Below, piece by piece: positions 9,644 to 18,750 of a stretch of DNA of 64,000 bases. Origin of the DNA: Pseudomonas fluorescens (lineage in GTDB: Bacteria; Pseudomonadota; Gammaproteobacteria; Pseudomonadales; Pseudomonadaceae); NCBI RefSeq assembly GCF_001623525.1, contig NZ_CP015225.1:868001-932000 (forward strand). Reading direction: 5' to 3'. The notes beneath the pieces are model-generated. The model ran no database searches. It worked only from the letters and a program-made list of their open reading frames with translations, and was not told where the DNA came from. The position numbers and the translations under genes are program-made. Within the stretch, counting starts at the first letter, position 1, and the number at the start of each line of letters is the position of its first letter.

Positions 9644-10324
9644 TTAAAAAAAGTCGCTCTGTATGAAACCGAAATCCATCAGTTCCGCATCCCTGACTGG
9701 GTTGAAACCATCCAGCTTGTTACGGGCTGTCAGTGGTTGCGGAGGGCTGCGTAGCGCATTGGTCTTGTCATAGCCTGGGCCAACGATCGCAAAGACGATG
9801 CCGTTCCAGCCTTTGACGAATTCATCGTGGGCGTAGCGCTTGTGGCCCAGCACCGGGTCGCCGATGTAGACCCATTGCTTGTCGGCCCTCTGTAACACCA
9901 CGAAGTGCTTGTAGCCGCGTATCTCCATCAGGACCACCACCGGGATCGTCACCGCTTCGAGTTTCTCTGGCGGTATCCGGTAGCCTCGGGCGCGCATGCC
10001 GATGGTTTCCACGTAGCGCTTCATGTCCAGCATGGAAAACCCTTGGGTGCGAACCAGGTTCTGGTCGGCATTGACCAACATGCCTTTGATGACGTGCTCT
10101 TCATCGACATCCAGCCAATAAGCCTGGCGCAGCACCGTGGCCAGCGCGGCGGCGCCGCAACTGAAATCGGTTTTCTGCTCGACGATGTCGCTGAATTTGC
10201 GTTCGCGTACGCTTTGCACCGGTTTGTAGACCAGCATGCCGCCAGGCAGGGCGGCGACCGGCATCTGCGCTGCTTCGGCCACGCAGGCCAGGCAGAGCAG
10301 CAGGGAAACGGCAGTGACACGCAT
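9644..10324 (-). CDS. fapD: FapD, C39-family cysteine peptidase of the Fap system
   Basis: Periplasmic papain-like C39 peptidase needed for Fap secretion. From the chosen ATG at 10324 (AGGCG eight bases upstream; a TTG two codons earlier is the alternative) the 226 residues have a signal peptide (to about residue 19) and the complete C39 catalytic set: Cys56 in TDFSCGAAA, His140 in RGYKHFVVL and Asp156 in YIGDPVLG. It follows fapC after an unusually long gap of 236 bases that contains a REPIN. Confidence 0.93.
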   Translation of the reverse strand: MRVTAVSLLLCLACVAEAAQMPVAALPGGMLVYKPVQSVRERKFSDIVEQKTDFSCGAAALATVLRQAYWLDVDEEHVIKGMLVNADQNLVRTQGFSMLDMKRYVETIGMRARGYRIPPEKLEAVTIPVVVLMEIRGYKHFVVLQRADKQWVYIGDPVLGHKRYAHDEFVKGWNGIVFAIVGPGYDKTNALRSPPQPLTARNKLDGFNPVRDAELMDFGFIQSDFF

Positions 10325-10407
10325 GATCAATACGCCTAATGAACATCCAGGGAAAAAAAGCCCCTTTGCGTGTCATGTCGTTCATTTCAAAGCGTTGAAC
10401 TGAGTCC

Positions 10408-10499
10408 GTGGCGAGGGAGCTTGCTCCCGCTTGAGTGCGAAGCACTCATAACCAGTGGGTCTGCTTCGCAGCCCAGCGGGAGCAAGCTCCCTCGCCACA
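10408..10499. repeat. REPIN inside the fap operon
   Basis: Inverted REP copies (10408-10430 GTGGCGAGGGAGCTTGCTCC and 10474-10499, its complement) lie between fapC and fapD. This is the same family as the element at 2287-2414. Because it is within the operon, it can fold in the mRNA just after the major-subunit gene. Confidence 0.9.
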
Positions 10500-10560
10500 A
10501 GATTCACTCACGTCCTGAGTGGACAGCATTACCGTTGCCGGGGCTTCGTTTCATGCGCGC

Positions 10561-11553
10561 TTACATGCAAGCCTTGCAGCCGGCAGCGATGGACAGCGAG
10601 TTGCTCTGCTGGTTGCCCACGCCCGCCGACACGTTGGCACCGCCGTTACCGGAGAAGCCGTTCATGGAGTTGGTCATGGTGGCGTTGTTGATCACAGGGT
10701 TTTTCCAACCGTCACGGGTCAGCACCTGCTGGGTGTTGCTGCCGGCCAGCTCGAAGGTCCCCACGGCGGAGAACTTGAACTTGTCGTCATCGTGACCGCC
10801 GCCATAGCCGCCGCCTCTGTTGTCCCAGCCGCCGTGATCGTTGTCTTCGGCGGTACCGGTACCTTTGGCCTTGAACGTGCCGGAGGCGCTGTAGGTGCTG
10901 GTGAGGGTGTCGGTCTTGTAGGTCCGCACGCCTTTGTTGTCGACCACTAGGCCGGTGGAGGACTGGTCAGCCGCGGCAGAGGCCTGTGCGACACGGCCCC
11001 CGGATACGGCGATAGCCAGGTTGTTTTTCTGTTGGTTGAAGTTCCCGGCGGTCACGTTGATGCCGATGTTGCCGGAGCCACTGTTGCCTGCATTGGTGAG
11101 CGAGGCGTTGTTTTGCGTCGAGTTGTTCTTGACGTAGTTGTTGTTATTGACCTGCGTGGCGCTGGAGGCGGCGACAGCCGAGCCGAAGATAAAGCTTTCG
11201 TCGGCGGTGGCCAGGGCGGCGGCGTTGTCCTGCTGGTTGCCGTCGCCGCCGGCAATGTTGGCGCCCATATTGCCGTTGCTGCCATTGAGCGAGTCAGTGG
11301 CTTCAGCGGTGTTTCTGGTGGCCTGGTTGGTCACCACGTTACCGTCGCTGTTCTGCTCATCCAGCACCGTAGCCCCAGCGCCGGCATTGATGGAGAGCAA
11401 TTGATCCAGCGTCGGCCCTTGCTGATGGCCATTGCCGTGACCGTGACCATTGCCATGGCCATTATTGTTGTCGTTTCCTCCAGCCTGTGCCGCCATTGTC
11501 ATGACCGCGGCGAGAGCGAAAACCAATGGTTTGAGTGCCATTGTAGGTTTCAT
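10561..11553 (-). CDS. fapC: FapC, major functional amyloid subunit
   Basis: Principal fibre-forming subunit of extracellular Fap amyloid in biofilms. Start set at 11553, where AAGGAGAAACACC precedes ATG; the upstream in-frame extension lacks a ribosome binding site. It is 330 residues with a signal peptide ending near MAAQA. A His/Asn/Gly-rich segment (NDNNNGHGNGHGHGNGH) follows at once. Three imperfect amyloid repeats are visible by their NMGANIAGGDGNQQ, NIGINVTAGNFNQQ and NGGANVSAGVGNQQ cores, separated by a Ser/Thr/Asn linker and a longer Gly/Asp-rich linker. The C-terminus carries the family CxxC motif (AAGCKACM). It is 59 bases downstream of fapB. Confidence 0.95.
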   Translation of the reverse strand: MKPTMALKPLVFALAAVMTMAAQAGGNDNNNGHGNGHGHGNGHQQGPTLDQLLSINAGAGATVLDEQNSDGNVVTNQATRNTAEATDSLNGSNGNMGANIAGGDGNQQDNAAALATADESFIFGSAVAASSATQVNNNNYVKNNSTQNNASLTNAGNSGSGNIGINVTAGNFNQQKNNLAIAVSGGRVAQASAAADQSSTGLVVDNKGVRTYKTDTLTSTYSASGTFKAKGTGTAEDNDHGGWDNRGGGYGGGHDDDKFKFSAVGTFELAGSNTQQVLTRDGWKNPVINNATMTNSMNGFSGNGGANVSAGVGNQQSNSLSIAAGCKACM

Positions 11554-11612
11554 GGTGTTTCTCCTTGCGTGTCGTTGGTTAAGTGTCAGTACTTTCTTAT
11601 GTAGCTTCCGGG

Positions 11613-12206
11613 TCAATCAGCGACTCGGATGCTCAGGGTGTTAGCCATGCGGTTTCCCACCCCTGCGCTCTGGTTCACCTGGATTACCCCTCGGCTGCCG
11701 GTGAAGGCCTGGTCGCTGGTAACGACCTGGCGACTGCCGGTTGGGGCGCCAGTTGCTCCTGAGTTCGGTAGCAACGCCACGTTCTGTTGAGACAGGGCGC
11801 TGTCGTCAATGCTCTGCGGATGGGCACTGATGCCCACCCGCATGACATTGGCCATCTGGTTGTTGGCCCCGGCGGACTGGTTGACGCCCAGCACACCGTT
11901 GCCGTTGGTGAAGGAGCTGCCGCCGATACGGGCGGTGGCGGTCATGGAAGGGGCGGCCGGCGTGTCGACGCGTTGCTGCACGCGGGTGCTGGCCTGGGCG
12001 TGGCTGCCAATGGCGATGGCCCGGGTGTTGGTTTGCTGGATCTGGTCGCCGGCGGCTTGGTTGACGTTGAAGTTGCCGGTGTAATGGCTGCCGGAATCCT
12101 GCAGGTTGGCGTTACTGACCACCGCAACACCTGGATCGGCAAATACGGTGAAAGAACTGAGCAGGGAAAGCATGAACAGGGCGAGCAGAAACAGCACGGG
12201 CTTCAT
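11613..12206 (-). CDS. fapB: FapB, minor amyloid subunit / nucleator
   Basis: Minor fibre component thought to nucleate FapC polymerisation. The 197 residues have a signal peptide (MKPVLFLLALFMLSLLSSFT) cleaved near VFA, then three repeat-like segments with FapC-type cores (TGNFNVNQAAGDQIQQ, NGVLGVNQSAGANNQMAN, RGVIQVNQSAGVGNRMAN) joined by short linkers. It starts one base after the fapA stop, which implies translational coupling. Confidence 0.93.
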   Translation of the reverse strand: MKPVLFLLALFMLSLLSSFTVFADPGVAVVSNANLQDSGSHYTGNFNVNQAAGDQIQQTNTRAIAIGSHAQASTRVQQRVDTPAAPSMTATARIGGSSFTNGNGVLGVNQSAGANNQMANVMRVGISAHPQSIDDSALSQQNVALLPNSGATGAPTGSRQVVTSDQAFTGSRGVIQVNQSAGVGNRMANTLSIRVAD

Positions 12207-12207
12207 A

Positions 12208-12654
12208 TCACTGACCTCCCGCCAGCCGACCCAGCGGGGCCAGGCCGGAACTCAGCGAGCGGTTGATGGTGCCGGAGATCGCGCCGCCGCTACCGCCACC
12301 GTGACCGGCATTCATGCCCGGCATGCCGTTGGGATTGGTCACGACGTTCAGACCTTGCACGCCGGTATTCGGGTTGACGGTGTTGCGGATCGACGAGCCG
12401 CTGGCCACGCTGGCAAATTCGCCATCGCTCAGTTCGGTGCTGGCGGTCGCCTGGTTGATTCGTTCGGAGGGGTTGGCATTGACGGTAGTCGGGTAGGGGT
12501 CTTTGCCACCGTTGCGACCAATTGCGATGGGTTGCACGTCACGGTTGAGCACAATGACGCCGTTGCCCTCGGCCTGCACTGGCAGACTGAGCGTTGCGCT
12601 GGCGGCGCAGCCGATCAACAGCAGGCAGGTCAAACTTCTCTCGAAAGTCCCCAC
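12208..12654 (-). CDS. fapA: FapA, amyloid chaperone-like protein
   Basis: First gene of the fap operon; in studied species FapA influences the FapB/FapC ratio in fibres. It is 148 residues with a signal peptide (TFERSLTCLLLIGCAASA, cleavage near VQA). The start is GTG at 12654, with AAGGA nine bases upstream; the nearby ATG at 12659 is out of frame. The C-terminal part is Gly/Asn-rich (NAGHGGGSGGAISGT) and ends SGLAPLGRLAGGQ, as expected for the family. Confidence 0.9.
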   Translation of the reverse strand: MGTFERSLTCLLLIGCAASATLSLPVQAEGNGVIVLNRDVQPIAIGRNGGKDPYPTTVNANPSERINQATASTELSDGEFASVASGSSIRNTVNPNTGVQGLNVVTNPNGMPGMNAGHGGGSGGAISGTINRSLSSGLAPLGRLAGGQ

Positions 12655-12976
12655 GGCATCGATTCCTTCTTCGGTGGGCTGGCCCTTGTCAGCGTTGCGA
12701 AGTGGGAGAGCATGTGTTGTGCCGTGTTTTGAAATAACTTGCAGTTCAAAGGGTTAGAGTTTTTTTGTATGACCCGCCGGTCGAATCTGTTTCATTCGTG
12801 AGACAACCCAGCGGCGGTTAATGGCCGTGCGCTATCGTTTGGCTATGGATCCAGGCTGTGGGAGGGGAGTGTTTCAAGAAACTAACAGTGAGGATGACAA
12901 TTGTGTGAAAGGGCGCTGGGGCAGGGTTTGAGGGGGGGCAGGTGTTTCAAGAACGCAACACACCCCTCGCGATACG
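12655..12976. other. Regulatory gap upstream of fapA with GTTTC/GAAAC dyads
   Basis: 322 bases without a gene. Besides the sigma-54 promoter, three similar dyads lie upstream of it: GTTTC-N6-GAGAC at 12789-12804, GTTTCAAGAAAC at 12871-12882 and GTTTCAAGAACG at 12944-12955. They are about 70, 150 and 230 bases from the promoter, distances usual for enhancer sites. Their role is inferred. Confidence 0.45.
12709..12725 (-). promoter_or_regulatory. Sigma-54 (-24/-12) promoter of fapABCDEF
   Basis: On the minus strand the sequence reads CGGCACAACACATGC: GG at 12723-12722, exactly ten bases, then GC at 12711-12710. It matches the GGCAC and TGC cores of the RpoN consensus. It sits 55-70 bases ahead of the fapA start. 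The enhancer-binding protein gene beside the operon supports the call. Confidence 0.72.
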
Positions 12977-13501
12977 TCAGATTTCGAGCAGTCGGGTCAC
13001 GGCGGCGAACACCTGGTCCCGACGTTGCGTCCAATCGCCTTCAATCACCTGGAAATGCCGTTGATGCCGAACCAGCCAACGCTCGATCGCTTCGAAGAAA
13101 TCCATGCGTTCTGCCAGTTCGGGTTGGCAGCGCAAACCGTCGCCGGTCCATTCGACCTGCTCGGGGCTCAGCAACAAGTGCAGGTCATAATGGCGGGCCA
13201 GCAGGGCCGGCTCGAGCCAGTCCGGGCAGTCGCCGAACAGGGTCTGGCTCCAGAGGATGTTGCTCAGCAGGTGCGTGTCGAGGATCAACAGCGCCGGCCG
13301 GCGGGCACGCGCCTCATCTTCCCAGGCCAATTGGCCGGAGGCGATGTCGGTGATGTCCGCCAGGCAGGTGTCGCGTTGGGTCTGCTCCATGAAATGGCGT
13401 ACGTACTCATCCACCCGCACGCCACCAAAATGTTCCTGCAATTGCGCCGCCAGCCAACTCTTGCCGCTGGATTCCGGGCCGGTCAGCACCACCACCTTCA
13501 T
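12977..13501 (-). CDS. NadR-like AAA ATPase, probable ribosylnicotinamide kinase
   Basis: A 174-residue P-loop protein homologous to the kinase domain of NadR, which phosphorylates nicotinamide riboside to NMN. It starts MKVVVLTGPESSGKSWLA (Walker A GPESSGKS). It also has the VDEYVRHFM segment and LLILDTHLL (Walker B-like) typical of the family. Start at 13501 because the ATG overlaps the pnuC stop (13498-13501) and the protein then begins exactly at the P-loop strand. The coupling with pnuC indicates uptake followed by phosphorylation of the same substrate. Confidence 0.88.
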   Translation of the reverse strand: MKVVVLTGPESSGKSWLAAQLQEHFGGVRVDEYVRHFMEQTQRDTCLADITDIASGQLAWEDEARARRPALLILDTHLLSNILWSQTLFGDCPDWLEPALLARHYDLHLLLSPEQVEWTGDGLRCQPELAERMDFFEAIERWLVRHQRHFQVIEGDWTQRRDQVFAAVTRLLEI

Positions 13502-14061
13502 GCGCGCAGGGCCGGGGCGGCGCGCCATTCCCGCCAGCCTTGCACGGCCAACAGGGTGAACAGGGCATAGAGCGCGGCAGTCAGGTGCAAGCCTTTGTAA
13601 ATGAACAGGCCGACGAAGATCACGTCCAGGGCAATCCACAGCGGCCAGCATTGCACGCGTTTCTGCGCCATCCACCACTGGGCCACGAGGCTGAAACCGG
13701 TGAGCGCGGCATCGAGCCAGGGCTGGGCGGCATCGGTCCAGTGGGCCATGGCGGCGCCCAACAGCAGGCTGCCTGCCGCACCGATAGCCAGGCCGGACAG
13801 CACTGACGCCCCACCGAGACTGCTGACCTGGCGTCCATCATGATTGTGCCCGGCACGGGTCCATTGCCACCAACCGTAGAGTTGCAGCACTGCGTAGACA
13901 ACCTGCAGCAGCATGTCCGAGTACAACTTCACCTCGAAAAAAATCCAGCTGTACAGCAACACCATGACCAGGCCGATCGGCCAGCACCAGGGGTTCTGCT
14001 TGACGGTCAACCAGACAGCGATCACGCCGAGGGCTGCGGCAAACAGTTCAAGCCCGGACAT
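13498..14061 (-). CDS. pnuC: PnuC-family nicotinamide riboside transporter
   Basis: Inner-membrane transporter of 187 residues with about seven hydrophobic segments. It moves nicotinamide riboside by facilitated diffusion, and intracellular phosphorylation traps it. Family hallmarks are GVIAVWLTVKQNPWCWPIGLVMVLLYSWIFF near the N-terminus, the YGWWQW motif, and WIALDVIFVGLFIYKGLHLTAALY near the C-terminus. It overlaps the downstream NadR-like kinase gene by four bases. I looked for a TPP or other riboswitch in the 260 bases upstream and saw none. Confidence 0.92.
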   Translation of the reverse strand: MSGLELFAAALGVIAVWLTVKQNPWCWPIGLVMVLLYSWIFFEVKLYSDMLLQVVYAVLQLYGWWQWTRAGHNHDGRQVSSLGGASVLSGLAIGAAGSLLLGAAMAHWTDAAQPWLDAALTGFSLVAQWWMAQKRVQCWPLWIALDVIFVGLFIYKGLHLTAALYALFTLLAVQGWREWRAAPALRA

Positions 14062-14168
14062 GGCGGTTCCTTGGGGAATAGAAGAGGGCGGCGATTGTAA
14101 ACGCTATGGCGTGGGCAGCTCCAATACCAATGTTGAATGTGCCGTCGCTATCGCGAGCAAGGGATTAC

Positions 14169-14282
14169 GATCATTCCCACGCTCCTGCGTGGAAATGTCG
14201 CCAGGGACGCTCTGCGTTCCGCTTCTGGAATGTGACGCAGAGCGTCACGGGATGCATTCCCACGCGGAGCGTGGGAACGATC
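14169..14282. repeat. Compound inverted repeat of about 115 bases (dispersed Pseudomonas type)
   Basis: Nested dyads: outer ATCATTCCCACGCTCCTGCG against GCGGAGCGTGGGAACGATC, inner GACGCTCTGCGT against ACGCAGAGCGTC. It resembles a dispersed intergenic repeat of pseudomonads and lies between pnuC and the chemoreceptor gene. It could fold into a long hairpin or cruciform. Confidence 0.75.
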
Positions 14283-14324
14283 TAATCCAAAGCCCGCTCC
14301 CACAGGGGGGGGGGCTACCGATCT

Positions 14325-15959
14325 TTAGACCCGGAACTGCGTGAGCAACCCGTTCAACTGTTCACTCAATGCCTTGAGGCGGGTGCTTGCCTGGCTGGAT
14401 TGTTCGGCGGCCATGGCCGTGCTGTGGGACAGGCCGGCGGCCTGGGTGACGTTCTGGTTGATGTCCTCCACCACATGGGCCTGTTGCAACGTGGCGCTGG
14501 CGATGGAGGCGTTCAGGCTGTTGAGATTGCGCAGGGCCTGGCCGATGGCGTTGAGGCTGGCACCGGCCAGGCCGGCTTGTTCGATGGTCAGCTGCGAAGC
14601 ACGGCTGCTGTCGCCGATGACTTTCACGGCGGCTTCGGAATGGGTTTGCAGGCGCTCGATCATCGCCTGGATCTCTGCAGTGGACTTCTGAGTACGCTGG
14701 GCCAGCAACCGCACTTCATCGGCGACCACCGCGAAGCCCCGGCCCTGTTCGCCGGCGCGGGCGGCTTCGATCGCGGCGTTGAGGGCCAGCAGGTTGGTCT
14801 GCTCGGCAATGGAGCGAATTACCTCCAGCACGCTGCCAATCTGGGTGCTTTCACTCGCCAGGGTGCGGATCACTTCCACCGCCTGGTCGATGGTCTGGGA
14901 CAGGCGGTCGATCTGCTGCAAGCTGCCATCGATGTTGACCTGGCCTTGCTGGGCCTGTGATTCGGCGTCGCGCATCTCATTGGCCGCGTGCTCGGCGTTC
15001 TTGGCCACGTCCTGCACGCCATAGGTCACTTCATTGATCGCGGTCGCCACCAGCTCCATTTGTTGCGACTGCTGCTGGCTGCGTTCCTGAGCCTGCGCCG
15101 CGTCGTTGCCCAATTCACTGGAGGATTGCCCCAGCGCACTGGCCGAAGCTTGCAGTTGGGTCACCACTTGCCGCAACTTGGCGGTAAAGGCGTTGAAATG
15201 CCGCGCCAGTTGAGTGACTTCGTCCTGGCCGTGGGTGTCGAGGGTGCGGGTCAGGTCACTCTCGCCGCTGGCGATGTTGGCCATGGCGTTGACCGTTTCC
15301 TGCAACGGGCCGACGATGCTGCGCACGATCAGGGTCAACAGCAGGCCCATGAGCAAGGTGATGACCAGTCCAACCACCGAGGCCTTGATCACCTGGGATT
15401 GAAACTCGGCCTGGACGTCATCCACGTACACGCCTGAGCCGATGATCCAGCCCCAGGGCTCGAACAGTTGGACGTAGGAGGTCTTGCCCACCGGGGCCTC
15501 GGCGCCCGGTTTTGGCCAGAGGTAATTGATCATGCCGGCGCCCTTGGACTTGGCGATGGCAACCATCTCGTTGAACAGCGCATAGCCGTTCGGGTCACGG
15601 ATGGCCGAGAGATTCTGGCCTTCAAGCTTCGGGTTGGTCGGGTGCATGATCATGACCGGCGTCAGGTCGTTGATCCAGAAATAGTCAGTCTGGTTATAGC
15701 GCAGGCCACGTACGGCGCTGAGGGCCTGTTTTTGCGCGGCGTCACGGGTCAGGGTACCGGCAGCTTCCAGGCCTTGGTAGTAAGTCAGCACGCCGCTGGC
15801 GGTCTGTACCACATGCTGGGTTTTCTGCACCTTGGCTTGGTAGAGGTCGCTGTGGATCTGTTTAAGCATCAAGGCGCCGAGCGTGAACAACATCACGATG
15901 GACACGACCAGGATGAGCCACAAGCGTCGGCTGATCGACACACTGCGCAAGCTATTCAT
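14325..15959 (-). CDS. Methyl-accepting chemotaxis protein with single Cache sensor
   Basis: A 544-residue inner-membrane chemoreceptor. Layout: short cytoplasmic N-terminus, TM1 about residues 11-31, periplasmic sCache_2-type sensor about 35-190 (contains [15 protein letters not shown] and the [14 protein letters not shown] end typical of the fold), TM2 about 193-215, HAMP about 215-268, then a methyl-accepting coiled coil with the hairpin tip containing [20 protein letters not shown]. No C-terminal pentapeptide for CheR/CheB tethering. sCache_2 receptors often sense small organic acids; the ligand here is not predictable. Monocistronic. Confidence 0.93.
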   Translation of the reverse strand: MNSLRSVSISRRLWLILVVSIVMLFTLGALMLKQIHSDLYQAKVQKTQHVVQTASGVLTYYQGLEAAGTLTRDAAQKQALSAVRGLRYNQTDYFWINDLTPVMIMHPTNPKLEGQNLSAIRDPNGYALFNEMVAIAKSKGAGMINYLWPKPGAEAPVGKTSYVQLFEPWGWIIGSGVYVDDVQAEFQSQVIKASVVGLVITLLMGLLLTLIVRSIVGPLQETVNAMANIASGESDLTRTLDTHGQDEVTQLARHFNAFTAKLRQVVTQLQASASALGQSSSELGNDAAQAQERSQQQSQQMELVATAINEVTYGVQDVAKNAEHAANEMRDAESQAQQGQVNIDGSLQQIDRLSQTIDQAVEVIRTLASESTQIGSVLEVIRSIAEQTNLLALNAAIEAARAGEQGRGFAVVADEVRLLAQRTQKSTAEIQAMIERLQTHSEAAVKVIGDSSRASQLTIEQAGLAGASLNAIGQALRNLNSLNASIASATLQQAHVVEDINQNVTQAAGLSHSTAMAAEQSSQASTRLKALSEQLNGLLTQFRV

Positions 15960-16232
15960 ACGCTGTCACTCCGGTTTTTTATTCTTGTCATATCGACGGC
16001 CGGCACTGTAGCGCCCGGCCGCTATCGGTCATTGACCTGAGTCACAACGCGGCAGCGTTATCAGGGCTTGTCTGATAGGATTTCGGCCCCGCAGCGCAAA
16101 ACCTGAGCCGGTTCTCATTTTTCATTGGTTTTTTTTGAAAGGTCGCGGTTATCGTGCACCCGCTGCGGGGGACCTGCATGACACTTGAATATTGATAAGA
16201 CCTGCATGAACAGCGTCTTTTTTGGGGGATGA

Positions 16233-17063
16233 ATGGATTTGTGGACCGCCTTTTCGGCACTGATTCTTGGCGTAGTAGAAGGCTTGACGGAGTTTCTGCC
16301 GATTTCCAGCACCGGGCACCAGATTATTGTTGCCGACTTGCTTGAGTTCGGTGGCGAGCGCGCGATGGCGTTCAACATTATCATCCAGCTCGGCGCGATC
16401 CTGGCGGTGGTCTGGGAGTTCCGCCGCAAGATCTTTGACGTGGTGCTGGGCCTGCCGACGCAACCCAGCGCCCGCCGCTTTACCGCCAACCTGCTGATCG
16501 CCTTCCTGCCCGCCGTGGTCTTGGGCGTGCTGTTCGCCGACTGGATCCACCACTACCTGTTCAACCCGGTCACGGTGGCCACCGCGTTGGTGGTGGGCGG
16601 CCTGGTGATGCTCTGGGCCGAGAAGCGCCAGCACCAGGTGCACGCCGCAACGGTGGACGAGATCTCCTGGAAAGATGCGCTGAAGGTCGGCCTGGCCCAA
16701 TGCATTGCGATGATCCCAGGCACCTCCCGTTCCGGCGCGACCATCATTGGTGGCCTGCTGTTCGGGCTGTCGCGTAAAACCGCTACCGAGTTTTCGTTCT
16801 TCCTGGCGATGCCGACCATGGTTGGTGCGGCGGTCTACTCGGGCTACAAATACCGTGAGCTGTTTGTCCCGGCGGATTTCCCGGTGTTCGCCATTGGCTT
16901 CGTCACCGCGTTCATTTTCGCCATGATTGCGGTCAAGGGCCTGCTGCGATTCATCGCCAGCCACAGCTACGCCGTGTTCGCCTGGTATCGAATCGCCTTC
17001 GGCCTGTTGATCCTGGCAACCTGGCAGTTCGGCTGGGTGGACTGGACCGCTGCCAAGCCATGA
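16233..17063 (+). CDS. uppP: Undecaprenyl-diphosphatase (bacitracin resistance)
   Basis: Integral membrane phosphatase that recycles undecaprenyl pyrophosphate to the monophosphate carrier for peptidoglycan and O-antigen synthesis. The 276 residues show the two catalytic signatures, [14 protein letters not shown] near the N-terminus and [10 protein letters not shown] in the middle, with about eight membrane segments. The start is the ATG at 16233, with GGGGGAT upstream. The stop overlaps the DUF1294 gene by four bases. Confidence 0.96.
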   Translation: MDLWTAFSALILGVVEGLTEFLPISSTGHQIIVADLLEFGGERAMAFNIIIQLGAILAVVWEFRRKIFDVVLGLPTQPSARRFTANLLIAFLPAVVLGVLFADWIHHYLFNPVTVATALVVGGLVMLWAEKRQHQVHAATVDEISWKDALKVGLAQCIAMIPGTSRSGATIIGGLLFGLSRKTATEFSFFLAMPTMVGAAVYSGYKYRELFVPADFPVFAIGFVTAFIFAMIAVKGLLRFIASHSYAVFAWYRIAFGLLILATWQFGWVDWTAAKP

Positions 17064-17479
17064 ACCAATCAGGCAACCGCAAACACACCGGGCGCAATGC
17101 TGAAGGCACCGTGCAGCACCTGCGGCTCAAACTGATGGTGTTTGCGCTGCTCTGTGCCTTGCCGTTGTTCGGTTCGCTCCTGTTCGGGCTGCGGGCGGTG
17201 TCGTGGGTGCCGATGGTGGCTTATGGCGGCGTCAGCGTGGTGGCATTCCTGCTGTACTGGAGCGACAAGCGCAAGGCGCGCGCCGACACCTGGCGCACCC
17301 CGGAGAATGTGCTGCATGCGGTGGAGCTGGCCGGCGGTTGGCCCGGAGCCTTGCTGGCCCAGCAGCTGTTTCGCCACAAGACTCGCAAAGTGTCGTTTCA
17401 GGTCGTGTTCTGGTCCATCGTGCTGTTGCACCAGGTGTTCTGGATCGACCAGTTGTTCCTGGGCAGCTATCTGTTCTGA
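17060..17479 (+). CDS. DUF1294 membrane protein
   Basis: A 139-residue membrane protein with a DUF1294 domain: two hydrophobic helices (about residues 24-65), then [33 protein letters not shown], the family core, then a C-terminal hydrophobic stretch. In many proteins this domain is fused to a cold-shock domain; here that is absent. Function unknown. It overlaps uppP (ATGA at 17060-17063) and is probably co-translated with it. Confidence 0.85.
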   Translation: MNQSGNRKHTGRNAEGTVQHLRLKLMVFALLCALPLFGSLLFGLRAVSWVPMVAYGGVSVVAFLLYWSDKRKARADTWRTPENVLHAVELAGGWPGALLAQQLFRHKTRKVSFQVVFWSIVLLHQVFWIDQLFLGSYLF

Positions 17480-17483
17480 ATGA

Positions 17484-17834
17484 CTAGAGCAACAAGCCCG
17501 CCTGGGTGCGCTTGGGCAATTTGCTGACCACCAATTGGTGTGAGCGTTGCAGCAGGCCACGCAACTCTTCGGCCCCCAGCGGGTAGGGCACTTGCATGAT
17601 GACCCACTGGGCCCGCGCCAGGTAAGGCGCGGGGTGAATGCCCGGCCGGTCGCAATGGCCCAGGAACAGATCCTTGTCGACCTTGAACGCCAGCGAGTCG
17701 CCTCGCAGGCCCTGCAGGGCGAACATCTTGTTCCCGGCAATGGAAAACACCCGCACGCCGCCCCATTTGTAGTCCTCCCTGGCGCCGGGCAGGCCCAGGC
17801 AAAACTGCGCGACATCCTCTTCGCTCAACCTCAT
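17484..17834 (-). CDS. MmcQ/YjbR family protein
   Basis: A 116-residue protein of the MmcQ/YjbR family (CyaY-like fold; often annotated as DNA-binding). Diagnostic segments are EDYKWGGVRVFSIAGNKMFAL, FKVDKDLF and ARAQWVIMQV. It starts four bases inside the end of the LysR gene (ATGA), so the two are a coupled operon. It converges on DUF1294 with a four-base gap. Precise function not known. Confidence 0.88.
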   Translation of the reverse strand: MRLSEEDVAQFCLGLPGAREDYKWGGVRVFSIAGNKMFALQGLRGDSLAFKVDKDLFLGHCDRPGIHPAPYLARAQWVIMQVPYPLGAEELRGLLQRSHQLVVSKLPKRTQAGLLL

Positions 17835-18739
17835 ATCGTTCTATCTCCACAGCCCTCGAAGGCTTCCACCAAATGATCGATCCATGCACGCACCGCTGGC
17901 AGCATGCCACGCCGATGCGGGTAGACCGCCTGGAGCCAGCCATCGGGCGATGACCATCCAGGCAAGAGTTCCACCAGTGTGCCGTCCTGCAATTCCTGCT
18001 CGCAATACATACTCGGCAATAAGGTGAAGCCCAGGCCGGCGAGGGTGCAGGCCCGGCGCACAATGAAGTCGTCGATGCCCAGGCGGGCTTCCAGGCTCAG
18101 TTCCACACGCTGCCCATCGGCGCTGACCAGGCGCAGGTGCACCTGGCGATCGGCTTCCAATGCCCCCAGCACCGGCAGTTGCTTGAGATCGTCCGGGGTT
18201 TCGATCCGCCGTCCTGCGGCAAAGGCCGGGCTGGCAACCATCATCAGTCGCGCCTGGCGCAGGCGCCGGGTCATCAGCAAGGGATCCTCGTCCCCCAGAT
18301 CGCGCACGCGCAACGCCACATCGATGCCTTCGCCGATCAAGTCCACCCGCCGGTTGAGCAGGGTCATATCCAGTTGCACCAAAGGGTATTTCACCAGGAA
18401 GGTTTCGATTATCACCGGCAGGAACTGGTGGGCCAAGCCCACCGGACTCGACACTCGCAATCGGCCGCGGGGTTCGCTGGACATGCTCGCCACCGCTTCG
18501 TCGGCCATCTCGGCCTCCAGCAACATGGCCTGGCAATGGCGCAGATAACGTTCGCCGACCGCGGTCAATTTCAATTGGCGGGTGGTGCGCTGGAGCAACC
18601 GGGCGCCGAGGCGTTCTTCCAGCTCGGCGATACGCCGCGACAACCGCGACTTGGGAATGCCCAGCGCGCGCCCAGCCGCCGCGAAACCGCCGGCTTCGAC
18701 GACTTTGGCGAAGTAATACAAGTCATTGAGGTCTTGCAT
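17831..18739 (-). CDS. LysR-family transcriptional regulator
   Basis: A 302-residue LTTR: winged helix-turn-helix at about 1-60 (LNDLYYFAKVVEAGGFAAAG, then IPKSRLSRRIAELEERLGARLLQRTTR) and a C-terminal co-inducer-binding domain. It is divergent from azoR, with a TTGTCC-N8-GGACAA dyad between them, so it probably controls azoR and itself. The inducer is likely to be a quinone or electrophile, by analogy with other LysR/azoreductase pairs (inference). Confidence 0.92.
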   Translation of the reverse strand: MQDLNDLYYFAKVVEAGGFAAAGRALGIPKSRLSRRIAELEERLGARLLQRTTRQLKLTAVGERYLRHCQAMLLEAEMADEAVASMSSEPRGRLRVSSPVGLAHQFLPVIIETFLVKYPLVQLDMTLLNRRVDLIGEGIDVALRVRDLGDEDPLLMTRRLRQARLMMVASPAFAAGRRIETPDDLKQLPVLGALEADRQVHLRLVSADGQRVELSLEARLGIDDFIVRRACTLAGLGFTLLPSMYCEQELQDGTLVELLPGWSSPDGWLQAVYPHRRGMLPAVRAWIDHLVEAFEGCGDRTI

Positions 18740-18750
18740 GTTGAACTCGA

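Noticed and set aside
13838..14324. Riboswitch upstream of pnuC
   Set aside because: No TPP or NAD-type conserved core was seen; the gap is filled by a dispersed inverted repeat instead.
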